Of a DNA stretch of 64,000 nt, positions 21,534 through 33,699 are shown in pieces. The notes below the pieces were generated by a model. That model ran no database searches. It saw only the letters and a list, made by a program, of their open reading frames with translations, and was not told where the DNA came from. Origin of the DNA: Endomychus coccineus (Eukaryota > Arthropoda > Insecta > Coleoptera > Endomychidae); NCBI GenBank assembly GCA_958510875.1, contig OY294069.1, positions 164,485,111 through 164,549,110 on the forward strand. The letters are read 5' to 3'. The first letter of the stretch is position 1. Each line of letters begins with the position of its first letter. A program made the translations under genes and the position numbers.

Positions 21534-21723
21534 CCTTGCTAAGCACTGCTTTGATTATAACCATCAATTTGATTACAAAAATGTTAATATTTTAACTAAG
21601 GAAACCTATTATTATAAGAGGTCTATCCTGGAGATGATTCACATAAAACGTGACTCCAAATCTGTAAATCATAGGAATGATATTCAGGGATTAAGTCAGA
21701 TTTATACTAATTCAATCAATTAA
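21534..21723 (+). mobile_element. PLE endonuclease C-terminal coding remnant
   Basis: Open frame ALAKHCFDYNHQFDYKNVNI, LTKETYYYKRSILEMIHI, SVNHRNDIQGLSQIY, stop at 21721-21723. The pattern (His before a Phe/Asp-rich stretch, then an E-x(n)-KR-LE-I block) is the end of the PLE GIY-YIG domain. The start is truncated. The inverted partial copy at 21516-21425 keeps only the last third and is frameshifted. Confidence 0.75.
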
Positions 21724-22108
21724 AACTATTGCAAATTCCTACATGCGTCTTTATAATGCTAAAAGTATATTTTATGAAGAATGCTTAAAAGTAATATTCC
21801 AATACAGGTCTGAAACCTTTTTCAAGTAACTCATAAATCTTACATCTGGTTCGAAAGTAGATACTCAGCAAATTACTTCAAACTTCAGTTGTTAAGAGAC
21901 TATACCAACATGAGCTGGTATATTATAACAATATTACTGAATAGTGGATTCTTGTTACAAAAATTTTTATACTTTAATATTGACGATACAATTTCGATTA
22001 TTCGTGGTTCTGTTCGTTTCGACGGCGTGGGCTTTTTTTGATTGAAATTTGTGCAATATGGACGCTTGTGCTACAATTAGTTTTAATAAACCCTTTTTGA
22101 CATGATGA

Positions 22109-22150
22109 GTCTTCTGATGATGATCGTGAGACCGAAACGTACGTAAAGAC
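22109..22150 (+). ncRNA. Hammerhead ribozyme motif, right arm of the 21-kb PLE palindrome
   Basis: In order: stem I strand GTCTT (22109-22113), core CTGATGA (22114-22120), T, stem II GATC/GACC with one A-C mismatch around a GTGA loop (22122-22133), GAAA (22134-22137), stem III ACG-TA-CGT (22137-22144), A at the cleavage position (22145), then AAGAC (22146-22150) pairing perfectly with GTCTT. All core bases fit. Only the stem II mismatch is off. The very short, self-complementary stem III suggests it would work best as a dimer, as described for PLE and retrozyme hammerheads. Confidence 0.85.
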
Positions 22151-22217
22151 GAAAATTTAAAACAGAGTGTTAATGTGACCTATTTCCCGAGAATTTTTAT
22201 ATATAGCTGTCAAGAAC

Positions 22218-23190
22218 TGTATTCTTCATCTCTATGGTCAAAACAGAATTGGATGACATATCAGTCTGCAAATCTTATTGCGTTCTAGTTAAAGATAGTA
22301 CATCACAAATTTCACATGGAATTTTCGATAGTGGCGCCATCTGTTTTATTTTTCAGGAACTTTTCACATTGCTTTCGTATCATACGATGCATCCGCGTCG
22401 GAAGCCATGAGAGTATTTTTTCGCACATTCACAGGATTTTCTTGGATATTTTATATCACATAGACAATGAATGCAACCTGTTGAAACGAGTTGAATCGCC
22501 TGTATCAGACAAAATTTGAACGTTTTACATGTTGATATGTTGGTGACATTCTTTCTCAAATTACCCTCATTCATTAAATGAGTTATTAAATTGGTATTTA
22601 CTATTTTTACATAGATGCGTACAATTAGAAGCATAACGTTGCAAAAGCTCCTTTTGAAATAGTTTATTATTAACAAAAAACAATACAGCGATCGTATCCG
22701 CAACAGAAAAACTTCTCTGGTTTTAATGAGAATTTATGCGAGCATCTGCTATATTCAATAATGAATATATCGGGCGGATATTGTTACATCTTTCAAGCAG
22801 GATACTCTTGAAGAGGAACTACCGGAAACTCGTGTTGCCAATTAATTGACGTGCATTTAATCGATGCAACATAACATAAAACGTATCACGGATAATTGTT
22901 AGAATACCTACTTTAGAATCAGGTCTGCGTTAGTTGGACTCTGTGTGTATCCTGGTAAAAATTTTCATGGAAACATGAGCATTATGATAATTTCGTATTC
23001 ATTTAATCGGAATAGATGGAAATTTGACGATTAAGTAGGTACTGAATTCAGAATATACTGTCATGTTATCATGATTTACTTAGGTGCAAACGTGATTCTG
23101 AGAATGTTGGAGATATATTTTCACATAAATTAAGATATTGTACTATTACATATTTATGTTATGTTAACAAGATATGTATGAAAGTAGTCA
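22218..23190. other. No recognisable gene
   Basis: AT-rich. A minus-strand 107-codon open frame (22380-22703) has no domain signature and is probably chance. Confidence 0.45.
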
Positions 23191-24080
23191 ATCAATTTCT
23201 ACTACTAGTCGACGAAATAAAGCAGAAAAAAGTCCAAAGTAAAAAAAAATCGGATGAACCGATTTTGATAATTTTTTTAAAATCGATCCAGGAAGTCATT
23301 TAGAAAAAATATGACCATTTTTTAACCCTCTAATATGCATTCAGCATTTCTACAGAGGAAAATGCATCTTTTCGAATGCATTTTCAGGAGCTATAAGAAA
23401 AAATTCAAATATAGCCACAATTTCTCACTTGGGGGTTTTTGGGGTCGCTGATCATGATTCCGGTGCTTTGATTTGAAGTACGACGCACTTGGGGCTCAGG
23501 ACATTCTGGTACTATCATCGTCCTCAGGGAATTTGCAGAAATATCTTCTGCAAAGGATTGAAACCTGTTAGGGAGGTTCTAATAAGCATACGGTGGTCAT
23601 GACCATGACACTCCATAGTCAGCTGGTGGTCAGAATATCCTGATTATCTGGTGCTTCTTCTGGTAGTTTTTTCAATTCTACGGGGTTTTTCGGATCGCTG
23701 ATAACTTTTCTGGAGTTCGGACCAACCACCGAAGCATTTGAAGAACAGATCTGTGATGTCGACAACAAAGAAATCAAAGAATACCGTTTGCACTACAATG
23801 AAACTTAATGGAATTTTTATAATCTGAACAAAACTAATAATAGTGAAATATTTTCTATTTCAATGGCAAAAAAGTCGAAATTTTTAATAACGATGTTTTT
23901 CATTACTAGTTATGCAAAAAAAGATTTAAAGTTAAAAAAATAATAACCATATCGTAAAACTCGAATCTTTTTAATTGTATTGGTCAATCAAAGAAAGTCG
24001 GAAACGGGAAAGGACTTTTGAATTAATTCCCACCGGAATCGTGTTCAGGGGCCCCAAAAACCCCCCCGGGAGACGAATTT
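23190..24080. repeat. Degenerate foldback-like repeat region with GGGTCGCTGATC motif
   Basis: The phrase TTTTTGGGGTCGCTGATC followed by an ATGATTCCGG-like string occurs at 23435, a diverged direct copy (TTTTTCGGATCGCTGAT) at 23683, and an inverted copy at 24021-24062. The same phrase recurs inside the 1393-2393 foldback (near 1632 and 2140-2170). This suggests a related non-autonomous family, but I could not fix element borders. A small hairpin AATCGG...CCGATT lies near 23248-23266. Confidence 0.5.
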
Positions 24081-24839
24081 GGAATTGGGAAAATATCTTC
24101 AAAATGGTTGTTTTGCGAGTCAGACCGTACCTTTCAAAAGAAATAATTGAGTTACAAAAAATAAGTCATATTTCTAAACTAAGGGAATAGAAACAGATAA
24201 CTTCATCTTCATTTCGGATCGAAAGTTGTCCAATATTTAAAATGAAACGTTGTGTACGCGTATACGTGAGAAATTAAAAATCATATTATAGAAGCCGTAG
24301 ATAAGAACTAACAGACCTCATACGGTCAATTGTTCATCATTGTCAACTAGTGTTGTTTGAAGTGCTCGTACTCGTGTTCGAACGTACGTGATAACTATCC
24401 CTCATTCCCCTTCATGTTGCTTGCTTTGACTGATCGCTATTGTACGTGCTTGTCAGTCCGATCCATAACACGTGTAACGAGCGAATGGCTCACATAAAAT
24501 TATAGTACTACTTATACAAAACTCCTTTATACTCGGACGATCTTAAAGTACCTATCATACAGTGACTTTTGTAACAAGGGTATATGTTGATAAAGAGGTA
24601 ATTTGTAATGGATTTATTAAGAAAGCGATACGATAATTTCAAATTCTTAGAAAAGAGAATGGGCAAAAGCTAGATTGTAGTTGCAACTGATCCAGTATTC
24701 CTGCTCAGCAAAAACGATTAGAATTTTATGATCAGCATTTATTTGTTTTCATCGATTTTCTAATTGTTGATTTTCGGTTTTTAGTGCAGAATATGAGACT
24801 GAACAATCGAATCAAAAGAATATAAATAAATAGCTTTTC
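24081..24839. other. No recognisable gene
   Basis: AT-rich with a more balanced patch around 24340-24500. No repeat or coding feature that I can support. Confidence 0.5.
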
Positions 24840-25770
24840 AACAACGTGGAATTATGGTTCCGAGTATCAAAATTTATCTTCAAACCACTCAAAGCTTTGT
24901 TTGCAAAATTGACGGCAAACTCAGTCTCAGTAGCGAGGCTGAATGTTTCACATGTTTCAAAATGTGTGAAAATTTTTGTTACGTAATTGTGATTGGAACA
25001 GTATCATTTTTGGTCGGAACAATTTGATATTAGTGTATAAATCAGGGAGAAGCTGTTTTTCTCCTTGCAATTTTAAATTCAGTTCATTCATATGTTTTGT
25101 CAAATCGACATAGAATGCTAACTGTCACAGTCATTCGCTATTCTTTAATCCGGTAAGAGGGCGATGCTTTTCATTCAAAAGGATTTCAATCACTGCTCGA
25201 ACTTCAAAAAAAGTGCCGGAGGACTAATGGTTTTAAGCCACCATCATTTTCTACAGTCTTTGACACAAGAGCAACCACTCCTTTATTTTGCCTCCATCAG
25301 TAGTAATAGATTTCAAGTTTTTTCATCGAAGGTTCTTTTTATCAAAGGCATTTTCAACTCAAACCTTAAAAATATTCTCCCCACTAGTCGTGCCGTGAAT
25401 ACTATCAATATCAAGAATTTCTTCATATACTTCATACATTTTATCTACTCGAATCAAAATCAACACCTGAGCAGTATCTGACACATCCGTTGACTTATCC
25501 AAGACCAGAGAAAACCACTCAAGATGTCCATTTTTGTCAAACAGTTGAGATTATATATTTTCTGACAATTTTGAATGAATTTACCTTTTTGGGCACATTT
25601 CGTTGGCTACTGCAATTACGCATTCTTTGATCATTCTTTCATTGGTGAATGGTTTTCCACTTTTCGCTTCCACTGTGCTTCAAAGCTTCAAATTTTTTCT
25701 GTCCGGAAATTTTCTGTATATTCTGAGTAATTTTGGGAATGTCTAGGTCATCTGGAACATACACCAAGAA
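24840..25770 (-). mobile_element. hAT-type transposase remnant (DUF4371 / GTF2IRD2-like)
   Basis: The minus strand from about 25620 reads CAQKGKFIQNCQKI, then WFSLVLDKSTDVSDTAQVLI, IHGTTSGENIFKV, LRWKNLKSITTDGG, LLNEKHRPL, LAFYVDLTKHMNELNLKLQG and SFEWFEDKF. The DKSTDVSDTAQ and TTDG boxes contain catalytic acidic residues of the RNase H-like core as in GTF2IRD2/ZBED-type hAT proteins. Many stops and frame changes. The N-terminal zinc finger and C-terminal dimerisation end were not found, so it is a partial dead copy. Confidence 0.75.
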
Positions 25771-28544
25771 AAAACTAATATTTTCATATATTCATTCATA
25801 TCTCAATTGTTTAATTTTTTCGAAAATCTTAGTATAGGTTTATCAAATCCATATAGAGTGATGGTGTGCCCAATTTCATACATGACTGGAAAAATAACAT
25901 ACTCAATTTCTAAATCTTCACAATGTAACGTAATCAATCGGAGCGATTTGTATGCAGCATCAGCATTTCATAAAGGAACGCCCTTTTACAAACTAAATAT
26001 CCATGAACTAACATGTTTTTATTACTTAACGCATCAATTAATGAAGTATGAATCGCGTTAGTATTCCATTGAATAAAACTCGTGAGCTGTTTCAAATCGC
26101 CGCCCACTTAGATTTACTAACATGCATGATAAACAGCTTTATATAAAACGATTCTCTAACATTGACAGGTGTAACAAGCTCCATTGACAGTTGAGAATTC
26201 TTCACTCGCTACATTAACGCCGCTAATGTTATAATCTCGTAAAATGAACGACTTATATTCTTTGTGAATACCTACGCTTCGTGTTGGGATTGTTAGAATA
26301 AAAATGATGTAGATATAAAGTAACTGATGAAATTTAAATATTCTATACCCGTGGTATTGATTGATTCATTCAATGTCATTATTATTTTCTTAGACTTTGT
26401 TTCATACAAAACCATATCATATTGAATTAGTTGCTTCTATTTCTTAATGAATGATCGGGCTCATCATTAAAATAATCGCCACCAATTTGTTCATCGAGAA
26501 TCAATAACAATGTTGTTTAATGTGCAACAATTGTGTGGACGCCATACTATAAAGTATACGTTATGGCAACCAATCTTGGACATGTCAATCAGCGTCTTCT
26601 AAATTATTTGAATATTTAGCTGCTGAGAGTTATGGTGCCAACCAACCTAACTTAATTTCGGGATCTTTTGGGCAGTATAGCTATGAATTGTATAATTGTT
26701 GCGATGTTACTAGTATATCTTCTCCTTCTCGTAACTTTATGAAGAATGACAAATTAGAAGTGACTAATTTCTAATAATTATTGATAACGAAAAAGTAGTC
26801 ACCTATAGTTGTTATAATTTTGACTGTCAACTCGTTGACGTTGAGCTTTTATCATTATGGGAAAATGGAGCGATGGCAAATAGGTTGGAGAATTGCATTT
26901 GTTACAACTTCTGAACTAAAGTTGATACCGACAATAACAACTTGATGTTCCAAGTTGCAAGACCATTGGGGACATGTGTCGAAAAATATCTCCGCGCAGG
27001 TTCACTTGAAGATATTGCCTGCATAGATGAGAAAATCAGCTGGAACTGAACATTTTGGTGGTTAGTAACAGGATTGGTGCAAATTAAGTCGTGAGATGTT
27101 AAACTCTACAATAATTTCACGAGACTCAATAGGAGTTTGGAGGAAAAAATTATCAAAACACACTTTTGGATTTCTGTCATTCGCTTTTGGTTAGAGTGAA
27201 TAATTTTTTAACCAACATAATTATCAGCGATTGAGGACATACACAATTGCATGGCAAGAGGAATGAGCAGAATTTGCTCCACTAGGCTGCCGAGAACCCT
27301 CATGTAGTATTCGAAGAAGAGCTGCATTCCCAAAAGGTAACTGTATCGTATGGAATATGCTCAGCGGAAATTTTACCATTAAACAATTTATGGTATGAGT
27401 AAAACGTTTCAATTGTACTACAATCAACTTGAATGGTAATTGTAGACATTTTTCCTGAAATGTAACATCGGGACATGGGCTCATTATTTCATCACTTTCA
27501 TTTGTGCATCGAACTAAACTAGGTCATCAGATCTATAAAATTTTCAAGTTTTGATTTTAAACTAGGTTCATGCGTTAAACTTGTTGTAAAACTTAACGAC
27601 TCCTTTTTAATGTGCAATAAAAATTTGGTTTCAAACTTATTTTGTTTTATGTTATGTTATGTCTGATTAAAAATGGGTCACTATTAATTTGTCGCATGAA
27701 CTCTGAGGTTAACGCCAGATTTGACAGATACAATAATGGCAACTAAGTGATTCCTTTTTTATTCTAAATTTTGGAAGTTGGAGAATTATACTCAAAGTTA
27801 TGAAGAACTTGTAACACTATTAATTCAGAATTAATGCTGACTGATTGTTCCACCACATTGTGGCATTTTCAAAGCTAGGTGGTTATCAACTAAAGCTAAC
27901 TCTAAAATTATATCCTCAAATATCAGAAATCAATCTGAATGTGGTAGAAATTGAGGGGGTTTTAGTTTTTGAGGAATTGAGATATTGTTTGTGAGTGTTT
28001 AATTAAGGTTGTTCACCAGGGATTTTATTACTGATACATATCACACCAAATTTTGGAATTCGTTGTAGAAATATATATTAGGCATTTACGAACAGTTTCA
28101 GAGAGCTAAGGTAGATACAATAAAAAATTACTTCAATGTCAGATTGCTCCCGAAGTACTGATATAAATTTGATGAAATTTTGATAGAATGTATACAATTC
28201 ACGAACAAATCTTTTACAAAAGACTAAATTCAATTTGGATAGTTTTTATTAACAAATAATTGTTAAAACCCATTATTTGGTAACGCCGCTTCGCGAAACT
28301 ATTGACGCGCAGCAACAGCAATCGGATGATAAAGAGGGAACATTCAGTGATGTTAGGATCTTATCTAGATGAATATATCGTTGCACGGATGCGCGCGCTT
28401 ATTATTTAAACATCGTTGTCGAATAATTACATTTGATATATTTTGTTTAGGAGGGGATGCTGGTGAACAACCTTAAAGTTGTCAGACATGCGAAACATCA
28501 AATAATATGTACTGATATTAAATAATTCATTCAAAATCTAACAA
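25771..28544. other. No recognisable gene over 2.8 kb
   Basis: AT-rich. Short open frames (for example 25807-26061 + and 27224-27484 -) show no family signature. A GTTATGTTATGT string lies near 27648. Host intron or intergenic sequence is possible; I saw no splice-site pairs around coding-like sequence. Confidence 0.45.
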
Positions 28545-28915
28545 AGATGAATTAAAGAAACCTGGAATTTACAGACTGAAGTGTGATGACTGTAATGCCT
28601 TGTACGTGAGACAAACTGGACGCAGTTTTAGTGTATGGTTCAACGAACCTCTGAAGTTACAGGTTCAAAAAAGAGGACTATAATTACGCTAATCACTTAT
28701 TGGAAAATTTATCATATTTCTGATATTTTACACATTCAAGAAAAAGGACATATACTCAATATTCTAGAATCCATAGACATTTAAAAATATTAAAAACATA
28801 ATAGTATTCAGATATTAAATGACCAAATTGATACCTACAATTCACCACTTGTGAACAATTTTGTAAATAAACTCCCACTCAAACCATTTTCTGCTCTCAT
28901 ATCTCAATTTGTTTC
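28545..28915 (+). mobile_element. PLE GIY-YIG endonuclease remnant
   Basis: KKPGIYRLKCDDCNALYVRQTGRSF (28556-28635) is a GIY-YIG start with its CxxC pair; the usual YIGQT is YVRQT here. Downstream, in other frames, come HLLENL, ILNILESIEI-like, NDQIDTNNSPLVNNFVNKLPLKPFSAL-like pieces, the normal C-terminal order. Frameshifts occur after about 28660. It differs clearly from the 0.7-kb and 21-kb PLE tails, so it is a third subfamily. Confidence 0.75.
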
Positions 28916-31439
28916 CCTCCATATAACAGTGTAATATAAGGGGAATACTTGTAAAATAAATTAGATCAATAGGTAAATGAATAAATTTTATACTCAGTTA
29001 GAAATTGAATGAATTTATGACAATAAAACAAATAGTTATGAATTAAATCAGCAATTGAGCAGAAGCTCAAACTATTATTAACGTCCACACGTTATTCAAG
29101 TATTTATAATCAGAAGCAGTACTTCAAAGAGAATGTAGAATAATCAGCTTCAGAGAAGAAACACTTTCACTTAGCTGGTATTCTGGTATTGTTCACAAAA
29201 CTGAGTTTTACCCATGATTGAAATAATTCTAATTGATTCACATGAACACTACAAGTTCAATAACTACGCTTTCTTGCAAGAATGGAGTGTTCAAGTAGGA
29301 TGTCTTTTCATAAAATATGAGAAAGTAAATAATATCAACACTGTAAGTGCGTGATTCTATTATTGGAATCAGAGACTTTAACGTTGAGTCAGACGACACA
29401 CCAGTGGAAACTTCAATTGTAGCGTAGACAACTAACCAATTAATTACCTGTTCCAATTTGATACATAGTGAAAAAATTAGAAAAGATACTTCACGGATAA
29501 ATGGTTTGTGAATGATTTATTATACAGTTCGTGCCAAAAGTGACTTTTCAACACCTGGATCTTCGAAAACGTGCTCAGGATTACAGAGCCTTTTCAGAAA
29601 ACGATGGTGGGAGATCCCTTGGTTATTCCACTTCAATAAGGTTTGAACCCTTATCCTCACTCTACGAACATTGAAATATCATATTTTTGGAATGTTACTA
29701 AACAAGGAATGGGAACGTTTATTTGGTTATGGTTAATTTTATGGACAAAAATTTGCCATTTGAGTAGACCTCAAAGGATGCTTCGCTCGATACGATTCAA
29801 TAATATAAACCACAGAATTGTGAATCTGTTTATTGATTATCGCTGTCAATGTCTTGACGTATAGTATAATTTGACAATTCTACCACGCCTTTAGCTGTTG
29901 CCACGGTCGTACATACCGGTCTAGGAACTCTATGTTTGACATGAGTTTCTTACATGTCGCCAAACTCGTAGTTCCTGGCTCAGCCACCAGCTAGCGCATG
30001 GATCAAAGTATGGCAACAATCATATTATTAAGTAAAATAATTCTTCTCGTAACGCAATATTTACTATTCTGATTTGAGAGAGGAATAGAACTGTTACTCT
30101 TGTCAAAATGTATTACTCACCTCAAAAATAACTTCCCCGTTTTCGTTATACATGCTAGCACACCTAAAACATCTGGTTAAAAAATGTCTATCCGCAATCG
30201 CAAGCATTCACTTTTTTCGCATTTCCGCATCTTTCGGCACTTTAAAAACAGAAGTTTCTTGCTTTACACTTTACAATGACAGAGATCATTCCTCGACTCA
30301 TGGCCACCCTTTTGGTACTATGCAACAGATGACGCCTAGAGGACTCACTCCTCACATAGGAAACAGCCTCGAGTTCCCAGACCTGTATATACGACCGTGG
30401 CTGTTGCTTATCATTGCAATATATTAATTTGATTTTTGAAACTCAGGGAATAGAACTGCGGGGGTAATGCCGATCCCGCTACACCTGTACGTCGGGGTGT
30501 TGATTTTGAAAAACCAAATTAACCGACATTTATCATTTACTGATACATATAACCGTTGAAATTCGTGGAGTGAAGGAAATATATTTGATCGGGAATAAAT
30601 ATATTCAACAATCTTGTACTATATCCTCTTCATAACATCTAGTTATTTACTCAAACAATTAATCGTATTCTGGCCTATATGAGTATACAGTATGTACATT
30701 GCACCTTGTTCTAGCCACGAAAGCTTTCGGCATAAAATAATACGTTACAGAAATTCATCGTGAGACTCCTATAGACTTTCGTCTATTATGGAAGCATTAA
30801 AATTGTTATCATGCACATGAAATTTCAATTCACAACATTGGCTCACTAATGTTTGTATCATGTAAAATGACGGGACGGTTTCGGGCTTCAAAGTCTTTAA
30901 TCATCGATTTTATTATCTCTTGGCTTTCATAACCCATCTAATGTACTTGAAAACACATATAACTCGTCATAACCCTGAAGTGGGCGGGCTTTTATTTTCA
31001 TCTCTAGAACAATTTTATTGACGACACAAGAAAATACGAGTGAGCTATCAAAGTATTTAAATTTCCTGCGAGGACATAAATTTTGTTACCTATCAGGTAG
31101 CGATATAAACGTTTCAATTTATGAGTGTTTATACGATCCATTAGGATAGTCCAAACAACGTCTAAATTACGATGAGGTAAATAACTAAAATAGAAATTCA
31201 CAACCCAAAATAATTAGGATGGCAAAACCCACACGTATGGATGTTTTATTCATTATCCAAGAAGCAGTAAAGGTGAAACACATTGATTTCTAGAGAACAT
31301 CCGAGAGAAATTCAATCTATTATGTTTTTATTCATTTTAGACCCACTGCAGATGGGAACGTAGTAACAGGCTTATTTCATTCCGAAATTGTTTTTCTTAC
31401 CCTCACTCATTTGTATATAAACTAAGTATAATATAAGAA
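28916..31439. other. No recognisable gene over 2.5 kb
   Basis: Includes modestly GC-richer blocks at 29540-30010 and 30140-30480 with a 91-codon open frame (30152-30427) lacking any signature. No RNA gene or repeat identified. Confidence 0.4.
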
Positions 31440-32420
31440 ATTTCTAGATCTTCGTCGACACTATCTTTCAGGAAAGATCTTGAAAGCGTATCTGCGACAT
31501 GCATTTCTTTGCCTGGCACATACGTCAGTGTAATTTTATCTTTTAGTAATCTCAATTACATTCTTTGAAGTCTATTAGTAACTTTATCTAGACTTTTTGG
31601 AAAAATTGGGATCAACGGCTCATGGTCAGTTTGAATCTCTATGTCATGACCATACACAAAATTATGAAATTTTCCACATGCAAAAAGAATCGCAAATAAC
31701 TGCTTTTTGAAGCATACTTTTGTTATGATTTAGTAAGGGATCTTGAGGTGAAAGCAATAACTCCTAACCCTCCATTGCAGGCATCGGTTCGAATCATAAT
31801 TTTATGTTTAGGATTGAAAATAAATAATTTTGGAATGAAAGTCAAAATATTTTCCATATTTTTAAACTCAGTTTCATGTTGAGCAGTCCATGAAAAATTT
31901 ACATCAATTTAATATTAAAAGATAATTTTGAGAAATCTGGTATCTATTTACTAAGATATTTCATCATTCCTAAAATTCGCATGACTTCTTTGCTTATTTT
32001 TAGGAGATTCTAGTCTGTTAATAGCATCCAAGTTTTTAATGAGGCTTTACCTCATTTTTCGATATAACCTGTCCCATAAAAGTTACTTCAAGCATTTTAT
32101 ATTGTAATTTTGATATATTAAATTTTATGTTATTCTGTCCAGCCCCCTTGAAAACAAGTTCAAGAGCTATGTCATGTTCCTCTTCTGTTTCACCACTTAT
32201 TATTATATCCATCATATCTCTACCTTTAGAATATCACTAAGAAAATCGAAGTTTTTAGCATGGAATATTTCCGGTGCAGAACACACAATAAATTTGTAGC
32301 TCCCAAATGGGGTATCAATTGGATGAACAAATTTGAATACATGTCTTGCAAAATTTCTTTGCTTTTAGGCAGAATGATATCATTTTCAACGGTATTAATT
32401 CTAGATATCAATTCAAATCT
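31440..32420 (-). mobile_element. Ty3/gypsy-type RT-RNase H remnant
   Basis: From 32390 on the minus strand: TPFGSYKFIVCSAPEIFHAK (RT box before YxDD), IYRKMR, NLDAINRLESPKNKQ, VNFSWTAQHETEFKNMENIL, then the RNase H start FNPKHKIMIRTDACNGGLGVI (about 31810-31750). The order is that of a gypsy pol. Stops and frameshifts throughout. No LTRs or integrase were found beside it. Confidence 0.8.
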
Positions 32421-33699
32421 TAAGCCCAAAATAGGTTAACACACCACTTCAACAACAATGAAATCTATTTTCACAATTTCCAATTACAAAACTTGGAAGG
32501 AATTCGACTTTTCTTTTCAACCTGTATCTTTTATTTACCATGAAATTGTCAATTATCTATCGTATTTTCGTGAGGTATTTCCTAGAAATCAAATTCAGTT
32601 CAAATTTGAATTCTTCAATTATTATTCCACAAATTGAAAACTGCTAACGTTTCCTTTCTTTTTTCGTAATACAGCCCTCAGTTCAGATAAAATAATCTAC
32701 GCTCATTCAAATATTTGTAGAGCACATTTAAAATAAATGAACTTTCATTAGAATCCTTCCAGTAATTCTAGAATTATTAATTGAAAGTATTGAACAATTA
32801 AAAGTAATTTCAACCACATATAAGGGTGTAAATTGAATATCATTTTATTAACATTATCATCAATTTTGTAACTCTCAATATGGTCTTAGAGTTTCCATCG
32901 CGCCACTGGTTAAGAAGATAACAAAATGTCCGTGAAATAACAATTAGGGAGGCTTCAAGTGTCCCAAATGCTTGTCATTAGCGTGTAATAACTCAAAATA
33001 CTCTATTATTTAAAACCATGAATAAATAATTCCGTCATGTCTATAATTTGTGTTAGTAGCGGCGAATAGCAGCATTAGCAAACCTTAATGTGTGACTTTA
33101 ATGAACTAGTTTTATAAATTATTCTCGATTCCACGTTACATACTAGTTTATTATCGATCGATAAATACTGAAATAATTACATACAATAACTGTATCGCAT
33201 TTGTAAGAGTATTCCAGAGGTCGAAAAAATCGTCACGGTTTCTGGATATAATACCTCGCCATGTTTTACCTAACTTTTGTAACTTCTGTACCATGGCAGA
33301 ACTTAGCAAGTCACTATTACTATCATTGGAGGAAGCGGAAAAAAATTGATTATTCATAAGGTGCGGTTGATCGAAATGTCGCGAAAAAACAATAATGAAA
33401 TTTCCCTGAAAAACATAACTGTTTTACCGTAAAACTAAATATCCTATTACAATCATAATGAAGATGACATTTTGTTGATTCATGACGACAACTTTCAATG
33501 GCGTTTTATGCATCTTTGTTAAACTCCTTGGATTATAGCTATTTCAAGCTAATTTCGATGAATTGATGTTTAATTCAAGACTAATATCAGAAGAATGAGA
33601 TTGACCAAGAAATTGAATTGTCAGTTACTTTATTTATATTTGATTTTAAACTCTATATTCATCAAACTGTTGATTCTCATCGGAATGTACATGATAATA
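32421..33699. other. No recognisable gene
   Basis: AT-rich; a 68-codon minus-strand frame at 33151-33357 has no signature. Confidence 0.5.

Larger units (their letters stand above)
20938..22209. mobile_element. 1.27-kb palindrome of two PLE 3' ends
   Basis: 20938-21516 is the reverse complement of 21633-22209 with scattered mismatches; the spacer is about 115 bp. The right arm plus spacer encodes the end of a PLE endonuclease (21534-21723) followed by its non-coding 3' region. The left arm is the same region inverted and starts a few codons later. Each arm carries a hammerhead motif. A 12-bp repeat GCTGTCAAGAAC lies on both sides (20896-20907 and 22206-22217), possibly a target-site duplication for the joint insertion of both copies. 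Inverted or partial tandem arrangements are usual for PLE insertions. Confidence 0.8.

Noticed and set aside
25807..26061. 84-codon open frame as a gene
   Set aside because: No domain, no codon or composition signal, and it adjoins AT-rich non-coding sequence.
31770..31800. GGTTCGAATC as a tRNA T-loop
   Set aside because: It lies within gypsy pol coding sequence and no cloverleaf can be formed around it.
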